Source: Denitratimonas yunnanensis (SeqCode) (GTDB taxonomy: Bacteria > Pseudomonadota > Gammaproteobacteria > Xanthomonadales > Xanthomonadaceae). From it: 64,000 nucleotides of DNA. The stretch spans positions 372,001-436,000 of the forward strand of contig JAPMLR010000001.1 of assembly GCA_026410415.1 (NCBI GenBank), read 5' to 3'. The translations under genes were made by a program, and so were the position numbers. Below, piece by piece: positions 36,870 to 45,323 of the stretch (the first letter of the stretch is position 1; each line of letters begins with the position of its first letter). The notes beneath the pieces were generated by a model. It worked only from the letters and a program-made list of their open reading frames with translations, had not been told where the DNA came from and made no database searches.

Positions 36870-37424
36870 TCACTGCCCGGGATCAGCAGCCGGCAGTCGC
36901 ATCAACGGCTTCATCCCAAGCTCTGCCCGTCGCGCATCGACCTGCTCCGGGTCTTCAATGGAATACAACCCGATCTTTCCGGTTTCCTCGTCCATGCGCG
37001 ACTGCGTGCCGTACAGTTGCGGCTGGCCTTGTCGCACCCGGATGCGGTCAGTCAGCAGCGCCACCCAGCCACCCTTGGCTTCGCCCTGTTCGTAGCGCTG
37101 GCGAATAATGGGCAGATACTTTTCCTGATAGGCGACATCGGCGTGCTGCACGACGAGAAAGGCCGCAATCGCGGCATCCTCGCCGACTTCGGACAGGCGC
37201 GGCCATTCATGGGATTGCAGCAGTTCTTCAAGTCGGACGATATTTTCCTTGTCCAGCGGCTCCTGCCGCGCCCACCAGTCCTTGCCCGAGCCCGCGCCGC
37301 GATGGCGCTGATCACGTTCCAGCAGTTCTTCCAGCGCCATCTTGAACCCATCGTCCGCATGCACGGATTGCACGGCCAGCGTGATGAGCAACAGCGCAAC
37401 GATGATGTGGACGAAATAGCGCAT
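36870..37424 (-). CDS. Exported DUF6624-like protein
   Basis: 184-aa protein with a signal peptide (FVHIIVALLLITLAVQSVHA). The mature part carries a pattern I associate with DUF6624: FLVVQHADVAYQEKYLPIIRQRYEQGEA in parts, WVALLTDRIRVRQGQPQLYGTQ and the final EDPEQVDARRAELGMKPL. Role unknown. It follows the tricorn-type protease by 12 bases on the same strand and is probably co-expressed, so it could be an envelope accessory of that protease. Confidence 0.75.
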   Translation of the reverse strand: MRYFVHIIVALLLITLAVQSVHADDGFKMALEELLERDQRHRGAGSGKDWWARQEPLDKENIVRLEELLQSHEWPRLSEVGEDAAIAAFLVVQHADVAYQEKYLPIIRQRYEQGEAKGGWVALLTDRIRVRQGQPQLYGTQSRMDEETGKIGLYSIEDPEQVDARRAELGMKPLMRLPAADPGQ

Positions 37425-37436
37425 CCATGATTCTCC

Positions 37437-40400
37437 TTACTGCGCCGGCAACGCCGGGATCGTGCCGCGCCGCAGCGGTTGCACCGGCTCGGCCTCGAGT
37501 TTGCGGCGCAACCATTCCAGCGCGGTTTCCAGTTGCCGGTCACGGCCGTTGAAGGATTCGTGCGGCAGATTGTCCACCTCGATGTCCGGCCCGACGCCCA
37601 CGCCTTCGACCAGCCAGCGGCCATCCAGGCCGTACTGCGGAATTTCGGCCACGCGGGCCCGACCACGATCGACCAAGGCATTGCTGTCGGTCAGCCAGAC
37701 GCCGGCGCCGGCGGTACGGGTACCGAGCAGCGGGCCGAGCTTCAGCGCCTGCACTCCGGCCGCGAAGGTTTCACCATCCGAATAGGTCAGTGCGTCGGTC
37801 AGCACCGCGAGGTGGCCACGAAAGCTCTGCTGCATGTTGCCGTACGGCAGGCCGCTGGGGCGTTGCCAGAAAGCCCAGGTGCGGCGCAGCAGCTTTTCGA
37901 TGATCCAGCTGTCGATGTTGCCGCCGCGGTTGCGACGCACGTCGATGATCAGGCCATCGCGGTCGATCTGGGCGTAGAACTCGCGCACGAAACCGGCGAT
38001 GTCGTTCGGCCCCATCGCGCGCAGGTGCAGGTAGCCGATTCGTCCTTCACCGGCTGCGGCGACGGCATCGCGGCGAGTTTGCACCCAATCCGAATAGCGC
38101 AGCGCATCCTTGCGCTGGGCGTCCACCGGGGTGACGATCTCGCGCCGCATGGTGCCAGCACGACTGATTTCCAACAGGATCTGTTGGCCGGCCGTGTTGG
38201 CCAGCAACTCGGAAATGTCGGCCACTTCGATGGTACGGCGACCATTGATCGACACGATCACGTCGCCCACCCGGGCATCGACGCCAGGGGCCTGCAGCGG
38301 GCCGCGCTGGGAAGGAAGTTCGGCTTCGGTGCGGAAGATGTGCTCGATGCGCCAGCCGGCATCGGTGCGCGCGAAGCTGGCACCCAGGCTGGCATGGGAC
38401 GGGGTTTCGCGCCCTTCGCGCAATTCGCCGCCGCGCACCTGCGAATGCAGCGCGCCCAGTTCGCCCATCATCTGCGCCAGCAGGTCGTCCAGTTCCAACC
38501 GGTCGCTGACCCGCGGCAGCAGCGCGGCATAACGCTGACGCAGCGCCGGCCAGTCCACGCCGCGCAGTGCGGCATCGTAGAAATGGTCGCGATGCATGCG
38601 CCAGGCATCGTCGAACATCTGCCGCCATTCGGTCACTGGATCCACGCGCAGTTTCCAGTCGCCCAGACGCACCTTGCTGTCGGCCAGCTCCTTGGGTGCG
38701 CTCGCGCCGGCTTCAACGATGTAGAAATCCCCCGGTTCGCCCGGCCCCTTGCCTGCGGTACGCAGCATCAGCCGGTTCACCTTGGGCGCCAGTGCGTACT
38801 CGGCGATGTTTTCGGTGAATGTTTCGAGCTTTGCCTTGGCTTCGTCGAAAGCCAGAGTGTGCAAGGTGCGACGCTCCTCGCCGCCGAGGAAATAAAGTCG
38901 TTTGGAATCCGCGGAGAGATCCGACCAGTTGCCTGCCGCCAATGGCACCTCGTGCAGACGTTCGGCGAGCCCATCCCATGCCAGCGGTGGTATTGCATCA
39001 TCGGAGCCGCCGTTGCTCTTGCTCTTGGCCTGATCGTCTGCGCCGATCTGCAATTCGTCCGGATGACGGAACGGGAAACGCGCGTCCGGCTGCAAGGCCA
39101 GCGCGTAGATGCGGCTGCGCTTGTCGAAGAACGGGCCGGTGTTGCGATCGCCCCACGGCGAACCGTTGACCACGCTGAACTCGCGCTCGGACAGGAACCA
39201 CAGCCAGCGGCCATCCGGGCTGAACGCTGGCGAGAAGGACTCGTACTTGTCGCTGGTCAGCCAGGCCAGTTCGTCACGCTCCAGCGAATACAGCGCGATG
39301 CGCGCCCGCCCATAGGCACCGGTGGGGCGCACCAAGGCCAGATGCCGGCTGTCGGTTGCCCACACCACGTCGTCGTGACCCTCGTTGCCGTCTTTGCCGC
39401 CGTCATCGATCAGGCGATTGCGGCCGCTGGCCGGATCCAGCAACCAGAGTCGGCCGGACTTGTCGCCATGCGCCAGCCACTTTCCGTCGGGTGACACCAC
39501 CATGCCATGCCGCTGCGTGCGGCCATCACGGGTGAGTTGACGCGCATCGGCACTGCCGTCGGCGGAAAACCGCCAGATTTCCTCCTCGCCGCTGGCATCG
39601 GAGACTGCATAGACATGTTTGCGGTCCGGCGAGAACACCGCAGCGGACAGCCGCACGCCATCGGGCGACCCAATGTCCACGCGACGCGGCGCACCCACGC
39701 CGGCCACCACCACCCGGCCGCGCGCCACCAGCGCCACGCGCTGCCCGTCGGCGGAGAAATCCGTGCCTTCCAGATATTTGAGTGACGTATCCAGCCAGCG
39801 TGGCTGGCGTTGCGCGAAATCCGACAGCAGCCGCACCGGCAGTACCGAATCCTGGCCGGAAGCCAGATCGAACAGGCGCAGATCCGCACCGGACTGGTAA
39901 ACGATGCGCTGGCCCGACGCACTGGCATTGCGCACATCGAACGGTGCCTGTATCGGCAAGGGCGTCAGCGTGCCGGCCTCCGGGTCCAGCTGCGCCAGCA
40001 CATCGCGCCCATCAGGATCGGCAATCACCACCAGGCGCTCACCCACCCACATCGGCTGGCGCAGGTTCACATCGGTCGGGCCGATGCGCACGGCCTCGGC
40101 ATTCGATTCCAGATCGAATCGCCACAGCTGCGACAGCGCGCCGCCGCGATAGCCGCGCGCGTTGTCGCCGGTCACGCCGAGACCGTAGCGCACGAAGTAC
40201 AGCGTGCGCCCATCGGCCGCCAGCACCGCATCGTTCGCTTCCGCCAGCGGCAGGGTGCGGCGCTCCAGCGTATCCGGCGTCACCGCCACCACCACGCGCT
40301 GCGAACCGCCGGTGCCACCGGGCGCCAGCGTGCCGTACAGCACCTGGCCCTGCGCACTCCAGCCCAGCACCAGCGCATTGCCGTTCTCGAAGCTGATCCG

Positions 40401-40691
40401 CTTCGGCACACCGCCGGCCAGGGGCATCACATAGGCCTCGCGTGGTCCGGCATACGCCGCGGTGAACGCCACCCGGCTGCCATCCGGCGAGATCGCCGCA
40501 CGGCTCTCCTCGGACGGATACGTGGTCAAACGCCGCGCCAACCCACCGCTGGCCGACACCGACCACAGATCACCCTCGGCGGTGAACACCACGGTGTCGC
40601 CGTGGATCGCCGGTTGCCGCAAGTATCCCGGCTCCTGTGCCGATGTCAGTGTCATCACCAGCAATCCCAACAGCACGCCCCAAGCACGCAT
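37437..40691 (-). CDS. Tricorn-type S41 protease, exported
   Basis: 1084-aa protein with an N-terminal signal peptide (VLLGLLVMTLTSAQ). The first 670 residues form WD/TolB-like beta-propeller blades (GDTVVFTAEGDLWSVS, SPDGSRVAFTA, FSPDGRWLWFLSE). A helical domain, a PDZ domain (GVDARVGDVIVSINGR) and a C-terminal S41 peptidase follow (GLIIDVRRNRGGNIDSW, TYSDGETFAAGV with the catalytic Ser, LLGTRTAGAGVW). This is the bacterial tricorn homologue layout. The archaeal enzyme degrades proteasome-derived peptides; here the signal peptide places it in the envelope or outside. Start 40691 was chosen because the upstream in-frame residues are not signal-like. Confidence 0.93.
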   Translation of the reverse strand: MRAWGVLLGLLVMTLTSAQEPGYLRQPAIHGDTVVFTAEGDLWSVSASGGLARRLTTYPSEESRAAISPDGSRVAFTAAYAGPREAYVMPLAGGVPKRISFENGNALVLGWSAQGQVLYGTLAPGGTGGSQRVVVAVTPDTLERRTLPLAEANDAVLAADGRTLYFVRYGLGVTGDNARGYRGGALSQLWRFDLESNAEAVRIGPTDVNLRQPMWVGERLVVIADPDGRDVLAQLDPEAGTLTPLPIQAPFDVRNASASGQRIVYQSGADLRLFDLASGQDSVLPVRLLSDFAQRQPRWLDTSLKYLEGTDFSADGQRVALVARGRVVVAGVGAPRRVDIGSPDGVRLSAAVFSPDRKHVYAVSDASGEEEIWRFSADGSADARQLTRDGRTQRHGMVVSPDGKWLAHGDKSGRLWLLDPASGRNRLIDDGGKDGNEGHDDVVWATDSRHLALVRPTGAYGRARIALYSLERDELAWLTSDKYESFSPAFSPDGRWLWFLSEREFSVVNGSPWGDRNTGPFFDKRSRIYALALQPDARFPFRHPDELQIGADDQAKSKSNGGSDDAIPPLAWDGLAERLHEVPLAAGNWSDLSADSKRLYFLGGEERRTLHTLAFDEAKAKLETFTENIAEYALAPKVNRLMLRTAGKGPGEPGDFYIVEAGASAPKELADSKVRLGDWKLRVDPVTEWRQMFDDAWRMHRDHFYDAALRGVDWPALRQRYAALLPRVSDRLELDDLLAQMMGELGALHSQVRGGELREGRETPSHASLGASFARTDAGWRIEHIFRTEAELPSQRGPLQAPGVDARVGDVIVSINGRRTIEVADISELLANTAGQQILLEISRAGTMRREIVTPVDAQRKDALRYSDWVQTRRDAVAAAGEGRIGYLHLRAMGPNDIAGFVREFYAQIDRDGLIIDVRRNRGGNIDSWIIEKLLRRTWAFWQRPSGLPYGNMQQSFRGHLAVLTDALTYSDGETFAAGVQALKLGPLLGTRTAGAGVWLTDSNALVDRGRARVAEIPQYGLDGRWLVEGVGVGPDIEVDNLPHESFNGRDRQLETALEWLRRKLEAEPVQPLRRGTIPALPAQ

Positions 40692-40887
40692 GACATCACC
40701 CCGCACGTGTAAATCGACATCTGCATCGTAACGAGAATCCGGCATGACAACGGGTGCCGGAAGTCGGGCGGGGGCACAGGCGCTGCCAGCGGTATCGCAT
40801 TGATGATTGCCGGGCGTCATGTCATGGCCAGCCTCCGGATTCCGGAAACGGGGCCAGACACATCGATCATGCCTCACTGCTTCCGGG

Positions 40888-40901
40888 TTGACCTAAGTCA
40901 T
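40888..40901 (+). promoter_or_regulatory. FNR/ANR-type box upstream of the PLP decarboxylase
   Basis: TTGACCTAAGTCAT matches the TTGA-N6-TCAA core at seven of eight positions. Its centre (40894.5) is about 41.5 bases before 40936. TAGGCT at 40924-40929 is at the right distance to serve as -10. This is class II activator geometry, and it would place transcription start almost on the ATG at 40937. An FNR-family gene lies 3.4 kb downstream in the same locus. Confidence 0.6.
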
Positions 40902-40936
40902 GGGGTATCCGGTGGCGGCGGCCTAGGCTCTTGGCC

Positions 40937-42901
40937 ATGTCTCCTGTCTGCTCCGATCAAAGAGATTCCTTCGATGAGGCTCAGACTCCCGAGTCCGGGC
41001 AACAGCGCATGCTTGATGCCTGTTTTCTGGGACCATATGGAGAAAACGACTCGTTGCTGGAACGGTTGATGGTGGAGTTTCTCCGCGACCATGTTCACTG
41101 GCGGCGCAATTTCCATCCGGAGGATCCTCCGGCCATCCCCACACGTGCCGCGCAGCATCCCCGCTATCAGGCCTTCGAGGCCCGGATGCGGCGGGAGTTG
41201 CACCAACTCTCGGCGGCACTGAAGCGATCGGTGCCGTTCCACAGTCCGCGATACATCGGCCACATGGTGTCCGATCTGCTTCTGCCGGGATTGGCTGCGC
41301 AGATGCTCACCCTGCCCTACAACCCCAACAACGTCAGCGAGGAAGCCGCGCCGATCACGGTGCAGCTCGAAATGCAGGTCGGACTGCAATTGGCACGGAT
41401 GCTTGGCTGGCCGGATGATCCGGCACGCCCGGAGTGTGCACTGGGGCATCTGACATCTGGCGGCACGCTGGCGAACTACCAGGCGCTGCGTCTGGCATTG
41501 GCACTGAAGGCATTTCCACTGGCGCTGCGCGCCGCCGGGGTGCCGGAGATTCCATTGCCCGGGGACGACTGGGAGGCTTTCAATCTCGCGCCCGAGGCCG
41601 GCATCGCATTGTTTGTACGCTGGCAGGAATGGCTGGACGCACAATCGCATGCACAGCGCCGGCACTGGAGCGAACAGGCCCAATCGCAACGGATCGAACA
41701 TCTGGGGCTGGTGGAATTCTTCGCCCGGCATCGGGACGTGTCCGTGCCGCATGTGCTGGCGCCGATCACCGCTCACTATTCCTGGAGCAAGGGCATGAAG
41801 ATGCTCGGCCTGGGGCGTGACCAACTGCGCCTGCTGCCGACGCGGGAAATGCGATTGGACACCGAGGCACTGAATCAGGTGCTCGAAACCTGCCAGCGCA
41901 AGCGACAGCCCGTGCTCATGGCCGTGGCGGTACTGGGCAGCACCGAATACGGCACCATCGACCCGCTGGACGAGGTGGTGCGGGCACGCGATCAGGCCGG
42001 CCGGTGCGGGTTGGGATTCTCCGTGCATGTCGATGCCGCCTGGGGCGGGTATCTGGGCACCCTGTTCCGGCACCCCGATGGCCGCCTGCGCACGCACCAT
42101 GAAGTGAGCCAGGATTTTCGCGACTTTCCGCAGCCGGAGGTCCATGCCGCTTTTGCCGCGCTGGAACGGGTGGACTCGGTCACGATCGACCCACACAAAC
42201 TCGGTTACCTGCCCTATGGCGCAGGCGCCTTCGTCTGTCGCAACAATCGCGCGATGATGTTGTTGTCCGAACCCGCCGACTACGTGTTCCATGGCGACGA
42301 CGTCAACGACTACATGGCGCGTTACCGGCGCATCGGCCAATTCATCCCGGAAGGATCCAAATCAGGTGCGGCAGCGGCAGCGGTCTACGTGGTGCATCGG
42401 GTACTGCCGCTGGATCACGCCAATTTCGGCCTGATCCCGCGCCATACGGTATTGGCGGCCGAAGCGTTCCGTGACTGTGCGCGGCGCTTCGCCGAAGAGA
42501 TGGCAGACGTGCTGCACGTGGTGATGCCGTTCCCGCCGGACAGCAACCTGGTCTGCCTGGCGATGAACCCTCGCGGCAACCATGATCTCGGCCGCGCCGA
42601 CGCGTTCATCCAAAGACTGCTCGAGACGCTGCGCTGCGACCCGAGCCAACCCTTGCAGGTCAGGCAATTCTTCGTGTCCAGCACCACGCTGCGCCGCGGA
42701 ATCGTCGGCGACACGGACATGATGCGCATCCTGCATGAACTGGGCATCGACCCCGCAACGATGGACGGGAACCGGGGCAGCGATCGGCTGACAATCCTGC
42801 GCCATACCCTGATGAACCCCTACTTGATCGATAACGAGAATGCGATCAGCTACATCGAACGCTACTTCCAATACCTGTCCGAGCAAGTGCGTGCTTTATG
42901 A
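40937..42901 (+). CDS. PLP-dependent amino acid decarboxylase (group II)
   Basis: 654-aa enzyme of the glutamate/tyrosine/aromatic amino acid decarboxylase fold. PLP-binding parts: LTSGGTLANYQALRLAL near 175, HYSWSKGMKMLGLG near 280, VHVDAAWGG near 365 (the cofactor Asp) and the Schiff-base Lys421 in TIDPHKLGYLPYG. Its length and the NPNNVSEEAAP motif are closer to bacterial tyrosine decarboxylases than to GadB, but the substrate cannot be set. ATG at 40937 is preferred over a TTG six bases earlier. No ribosome site is seen, which fits the leaderless start suggested by the FNR box. The HemN-like gene overlaps the stop by four bases (ATGA), so the two are translationally coupled. No antiporter is adjacent. 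Confidence 0.88.
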   Translation: MSPVCSDQRDSFDEAQTPESGQQRMLDACFLGPYGENDSLLERLMVEFLRDHVHWRRNFHPEDPPAIPTRAAQHPRYQAFEARMRRELHQLSAALKRSVPFHSPRYIGHMVSDLLLPGLAAQMLTLPYNPNNVSEEAAPITVQLEMQVGLQLARMLGWPDDPARPECALGHLTSGGTLANYQALRLALALKAFPLALRAAGVPEIPLPGDDWEAFNLAPEAGIALFVRWQEWLDAQSHAQRRHWSEQAQSQRIEHLGLVEFFARHRDVSVPHVLAPITAHYSWSKGMKMLGLGRDQLRLLPTREMRLDTEALNQVLETCQRKRQPVLMAVAVLGSTEYGTIDPLDEVVRARDQAGRCGLGFSVHVDAAWGGYLGTLFRHPDGRLRTHHEVSQDFRDFPQPEVHAAFAALERVDSVTIDPHKLGYLPYGAGAFVCRNNRAMMLLSEPADYVFHGDDVNDYMARYRRIGQFIPEGSKSGAAAAAVYVVHRVLPLDHANFGLIPRHTVLAAEAFRDCARRFAEEMADVLHVVMPFPPDSNLVCLAMNPRGNHDLGRADAFIQRLLETLRCDPSQPLQVRQFFVSSTTLRRGIVGDTDMMRILHELGIDPATMDGNRGSDRLTILRHTLMNPYLIDNENAISYIERYFQYLSEQVRAL

Positions 42902-44241
42902 CACCTGCCACCCCCATCGCCATGCCGTCCCTTTCTGCGCTGGTGGAGACCGGGATCCCGCTCCCGCACGACCTCCATGCTCTCTGTCATCCCTGTTACC
43001 CGAGTGACTTGCCTTTCTCCACCCGGTTCCAGGAAAAGGATCTGCGTCTGGTTGCCGCGACCTCCAATGGCGATCCCATTCCCCGTCCACTGTCGCTGCA
43101 TGTGCGCTTTCCGCGCCGGGCCGAGCTGCCCGGGCCAGCGGCGCCACGAGCGCGCAGTGCCGCCTATCTGACGCGGCTGTACCGGGAAATCGCCTTGGTC
43201 GCGGCCCTGTTCGACCGGGATCGTCAGGTCGAACAGGTGTATTTCCTGGGCCCGACGCTCGGCTTCCTCGATCCGCCGCAGGTGGTCGAAGTCATGGATG
43301 TCCTCGGCCGGCACTTCTCCTTCTCGCAAGGCGGGCGCACGGCGCGCGGCATCCAGCTGGACCCCGCATCCGACATTGACGACGACATCGCGCAACTCCC
43401 GGAGGCAGGATTCGATCGCGCGATGCTGATCTGCGAAGACCGGGCGCGGATCGGAGCCGCCATCGCGCGCCTGCCCGCACTGGTGCACAGTTGTCGGCGC
43501 TTCGGTCTGAAACAGGTACAGGTCGACCTGTGCTGCGATCTGCCGGAGCGCAGCGAAGCCGAGCTGGCGCAGGCCCTGGAAGCGATCCTGCTGGCACGGC
43601 CGGATCGTGTGCGCATCGTCGGCTGCTCCAGGCTGGAACCCGGCGTGAACGAGGACGCCTGCATCGAACGATTGCGCTGTGCCTTGGACCGGTTGCAGCA
43701 GGCGGGCTATTCGCATCTGGGGATGTACTGCTTCGTGCTGCCCGGCGATGAACTGTTGCGGGCGCGCCGATGCGGCGAACTGCATTGCGACCCGATGGGC
43801 TACACCGCCCATGCGGAAAGCGATGTGGTGGGCGTCGGTCTGGGGGCGGTCAGCCACATTGGTGCCAGCATCAGCCATGGGCTGCGCGATCTGTCCGGCT
43901 GGGAAGAGTCCATTGACCGTGGTCGCCTGCCGATCCGGGGCGGCATCCAGCTCGACGAGGATCGCCAGCTCTGTGCCGAAGTGGTGCAGCAACTGCTCTG
44001 CCGGGGCGGGATCGATTTTCGCGAGATCTCGCGTGCCCATGGCGTGGACTTCCGGAAGCGCTTCGCCGAAGCCCTGGAGCGGCTCGAACCACTGGCAACC
44101 CGGCGCCTGGTCGAGCTGACGCCCGAGCGAATCCATGTCACGATGCGCGGACGTCTGGCGCTGCCTGCGCTGGTCGCCTGCTTTGATGGAAAGCCTGCCG
44201 TTGCCGCGGGGTTACGTCAGCTTTCGGTCTATGCACCATGA
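42898..44241 (+). CDS. HemN-like protein lacking the radical-SAM cysteines
   Basis: 447-aa protein, close to the length of oxygen-independent coproporphyrinogen III oxidase (HemN, about 457 aa). HemN-like blocks are clear from the middle on: VQVDLCCDLP, RPDRVRI, AGYSHLGMYCFVLPGDEL, GYTAHAESDVVGVGLGAVSHIG and LVELTPERIHVTMRGRL. In HemN the segment after PLSLYVHIPF carries CxxxCxxC. Here it reads PLSLHVRFPRRAELPG (residues about 64-79) with no Cys. The GGGTPT SAM motif is LGPTLGF. The conserved Tyr of that block is His. So the [4Fe-4S]-SAM site appears lost while the fold is kept, and the frame is intact. Probably a pseudoenzyme or a repurposed protein, not a working HemN. Confidence 0.82.
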   Translation: MTPATPIAMPSLSALVETGIPLPHDLHALCHPCYPSDLPFSTRFQEKDLRLVAATSNGDPIPRPLSLHVRFPRRAELPGPAAPRARSAAYLTRLYREIALVAALFDRDRQVEQVYFLGPTLGFLDPPQVVEVMDVLGRHFSFSQGGRTARGIQLDPASDIDDDIAQLPEAGFDRAMLICEDRARIGAAIARLPALVHSCRRFGLKQVQVDLCCDLPERSEAELAQALEAILLARPDRVRIVGCSRLEPGVNEDACIERLRCALDRLQQAGYSHLGMYCFVLPGDELLRARRCGELHCDPMGYTAHAESDVVGVGLGAVSHIGASISHGLRDLSGWEESIDRGRLPIRGGIQLDEDRQLCAEVVQQLLCRGGIDFREISRAHGVDFRKRFAEALERLEPLATRRLVELTPERIHVTMRGRLALPALVACFDGKPAVAAGLRQLSVYAP

Positions 44242-44260
44242 TCCGTGACCAGGCTGTTGC

Positions 44261-45016
44261 ATGAATACACGCGCGATATTTCCCCAGATCGATCTCACCA
44301 TCGTCTCCGATGACGGCGACGATATGAAGTTCTGCACCACCTGCGCGTTCTCGCAGGTGTTTTTGTCCGAAGGCGTCGACAAGAGCGCGCTGCGCGACTT
44401 TCACCTTCTCGTCGAGCACGAGGGGCCGTTTCAGCCGGGCGACTACGTGTTCCGCGAAGGCCGTCCCTTCAATGCCATCGCCGCCGTGCGCGCCGGCACG
44501 GTGAAAACCTTCCTGGTGGATCGCCACGGGCGCGAACAGGTTCACGGTTTTCATCTGCCTGGCGAAATCATCGGTCTGAATGCCATCGACGGCGACCGCT
44601 ATCCATGCAACGCCGTCGCGCTCGACACCGTGATGCTGTGCCGCTTCTCGTTCCCGAAGATGGCGCTGCTGGCGTCGCGCCTGCCGAAGCTGCAGCAGCA
44701 CCTCTTCCGTCTGATGAGCCGCGACATCGGCAATGCCTCGATGTATGCCGGCGACTATTCGGCCGATGAGCGCGTCGCCGCGTTCCTGCTCGGCCTCTCG
44801 CGTCGGCTCGCTGCCCGCGGGTTCTCGCCACTCCGCTTCCGTCTCACCATGTCGCGCACCGATATCGCCAACTACCTGCGCCAAGCCCCGGAGACCGTCA
44901 GCCGCGTGCTTCGCCGTTTCGAACGCGACAACCTGCTTTCGATCAAACGGCGCGAGGTGGAGATTCTCGACATGTCGAGGTTGGAGGCGATGGCTGCCTC
45001 GATCCTGCGAAACTGA
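44261..45016 (+). CDS. FNR/ANR-family transcription regulator with an incomplete cluster ligand set
   Basis: 251-aa regulator aligning with E. coli FNR along its whole length: cyclic-nucleotide-type sensor domain (GFHLPGEIIGLNAI), dimer helix and C-terminal helix-turn-helix (RLTMSRTDIANYLRQAPETVSRVLRRF in parts). The recognition helix keeps the E-x-x-S-R pattern that reads TTGAT. FNR binds its oxygen-labile [4Fe-4S] cluster through Cys20, 23, 29 and 122. Here Cys25 and Cys28 match the first two and Cys127 the last, but the third position is Phe34. An extra Cys116 might replace it. The gene starts 19 bases after the HemN-like gene. Two FNR-type boxes are in the locus. Confidence 0.9.
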   Translation: MNTRAIFPQIDLTIVSDDGDDMKFCTTCAFSQVFLSEGVDKSALRDFHLLVEHEGPFQPGDYVFREGRPFNAIAAVRAGTVKTFLVDRHGREQVHGFHLPGEIIGLNAIDGDRYPCNAVALDTVMLCRFSFPKMALLASRLPKLQQHLFRLMSRDIGNASMYAGDYSADERVAAFLLGLSRRLAARGFSPLRFRLTMSRTDIANYLRQAPETVSRVLRRFERDNLLSIKRREVEILDMSRLEAMAASILRN

Positions 45017-45038
45017 GCGATCACGATTCGCGCTTCGC

Positions 45039-45052
45039 CTGATCAATATCAA
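45039..45052 (+). promoter_or_regulatory. FNR-type box upstream of the DUF2249 gene
   Basis: CTGATCAATATCAA differs from TTGAT-N4-ATCAA at only one position (first base C). It lies in the 82-bp gap after the FNR-family gene, centred about 42 bases before 45087. A class II site would start transcription at about 45087, just upstream of the preferred start of the DUF2249 gene. The -10 at that spacing (CATCGT) is poor. Confidence 0.65.
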
Positions 45053-45098
45053 GGCACGCCAGCGCGCGTGCCGGCATCGTTGCGGAATGACCCTCCGC

Positions 45099-45323
45099 AT
45101 GGACCTGCGCGATCTTGCGCCGCCTGAACCCATGGAACGCATCCTCGATGCGTTGGATGCGCTTGAACCAGGCCAACGGCTTGAGGCATTGACGCCCTTC
45201 CGGCCGGTATCGCTCCTGCCGATCCTCGACGAGATGGGCCATGCCTGGCGCGTGGTCATGGATCCCGCCGGACATGCGCGGATCACCATCTGGCACGCGC
45301 AGGATGCCATGTTGCCCGAATGA
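45099..45323 (+). CDS. DUF2249 family protein
   Basis: 74-aa protein with the DUF2249 pattern: MDLRDLAPPEPMERILDALDAL in parts, the central LEALTPFRPVSLLPILDEMGHAW and a C-terminal strand ARITIWH. The family is common next to denitrification, hemerythrin and NO-response genes and shares the SirA-like fold; its biochemistry is unknown. ATG at 45099 is preferred because GGA lies eight bases upstream and the family starts at this point; ATG at 45087 is the alternative. The membrane-protein gene overlaps the stop by four bases. Confidence 0.82.
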   Translation: MDLRDLAPPEPMERILDALDALEPGQRLEALTPFRPVSLLPILDEMGHAWRVVMDPAGHARITIWHAQDAMLPE

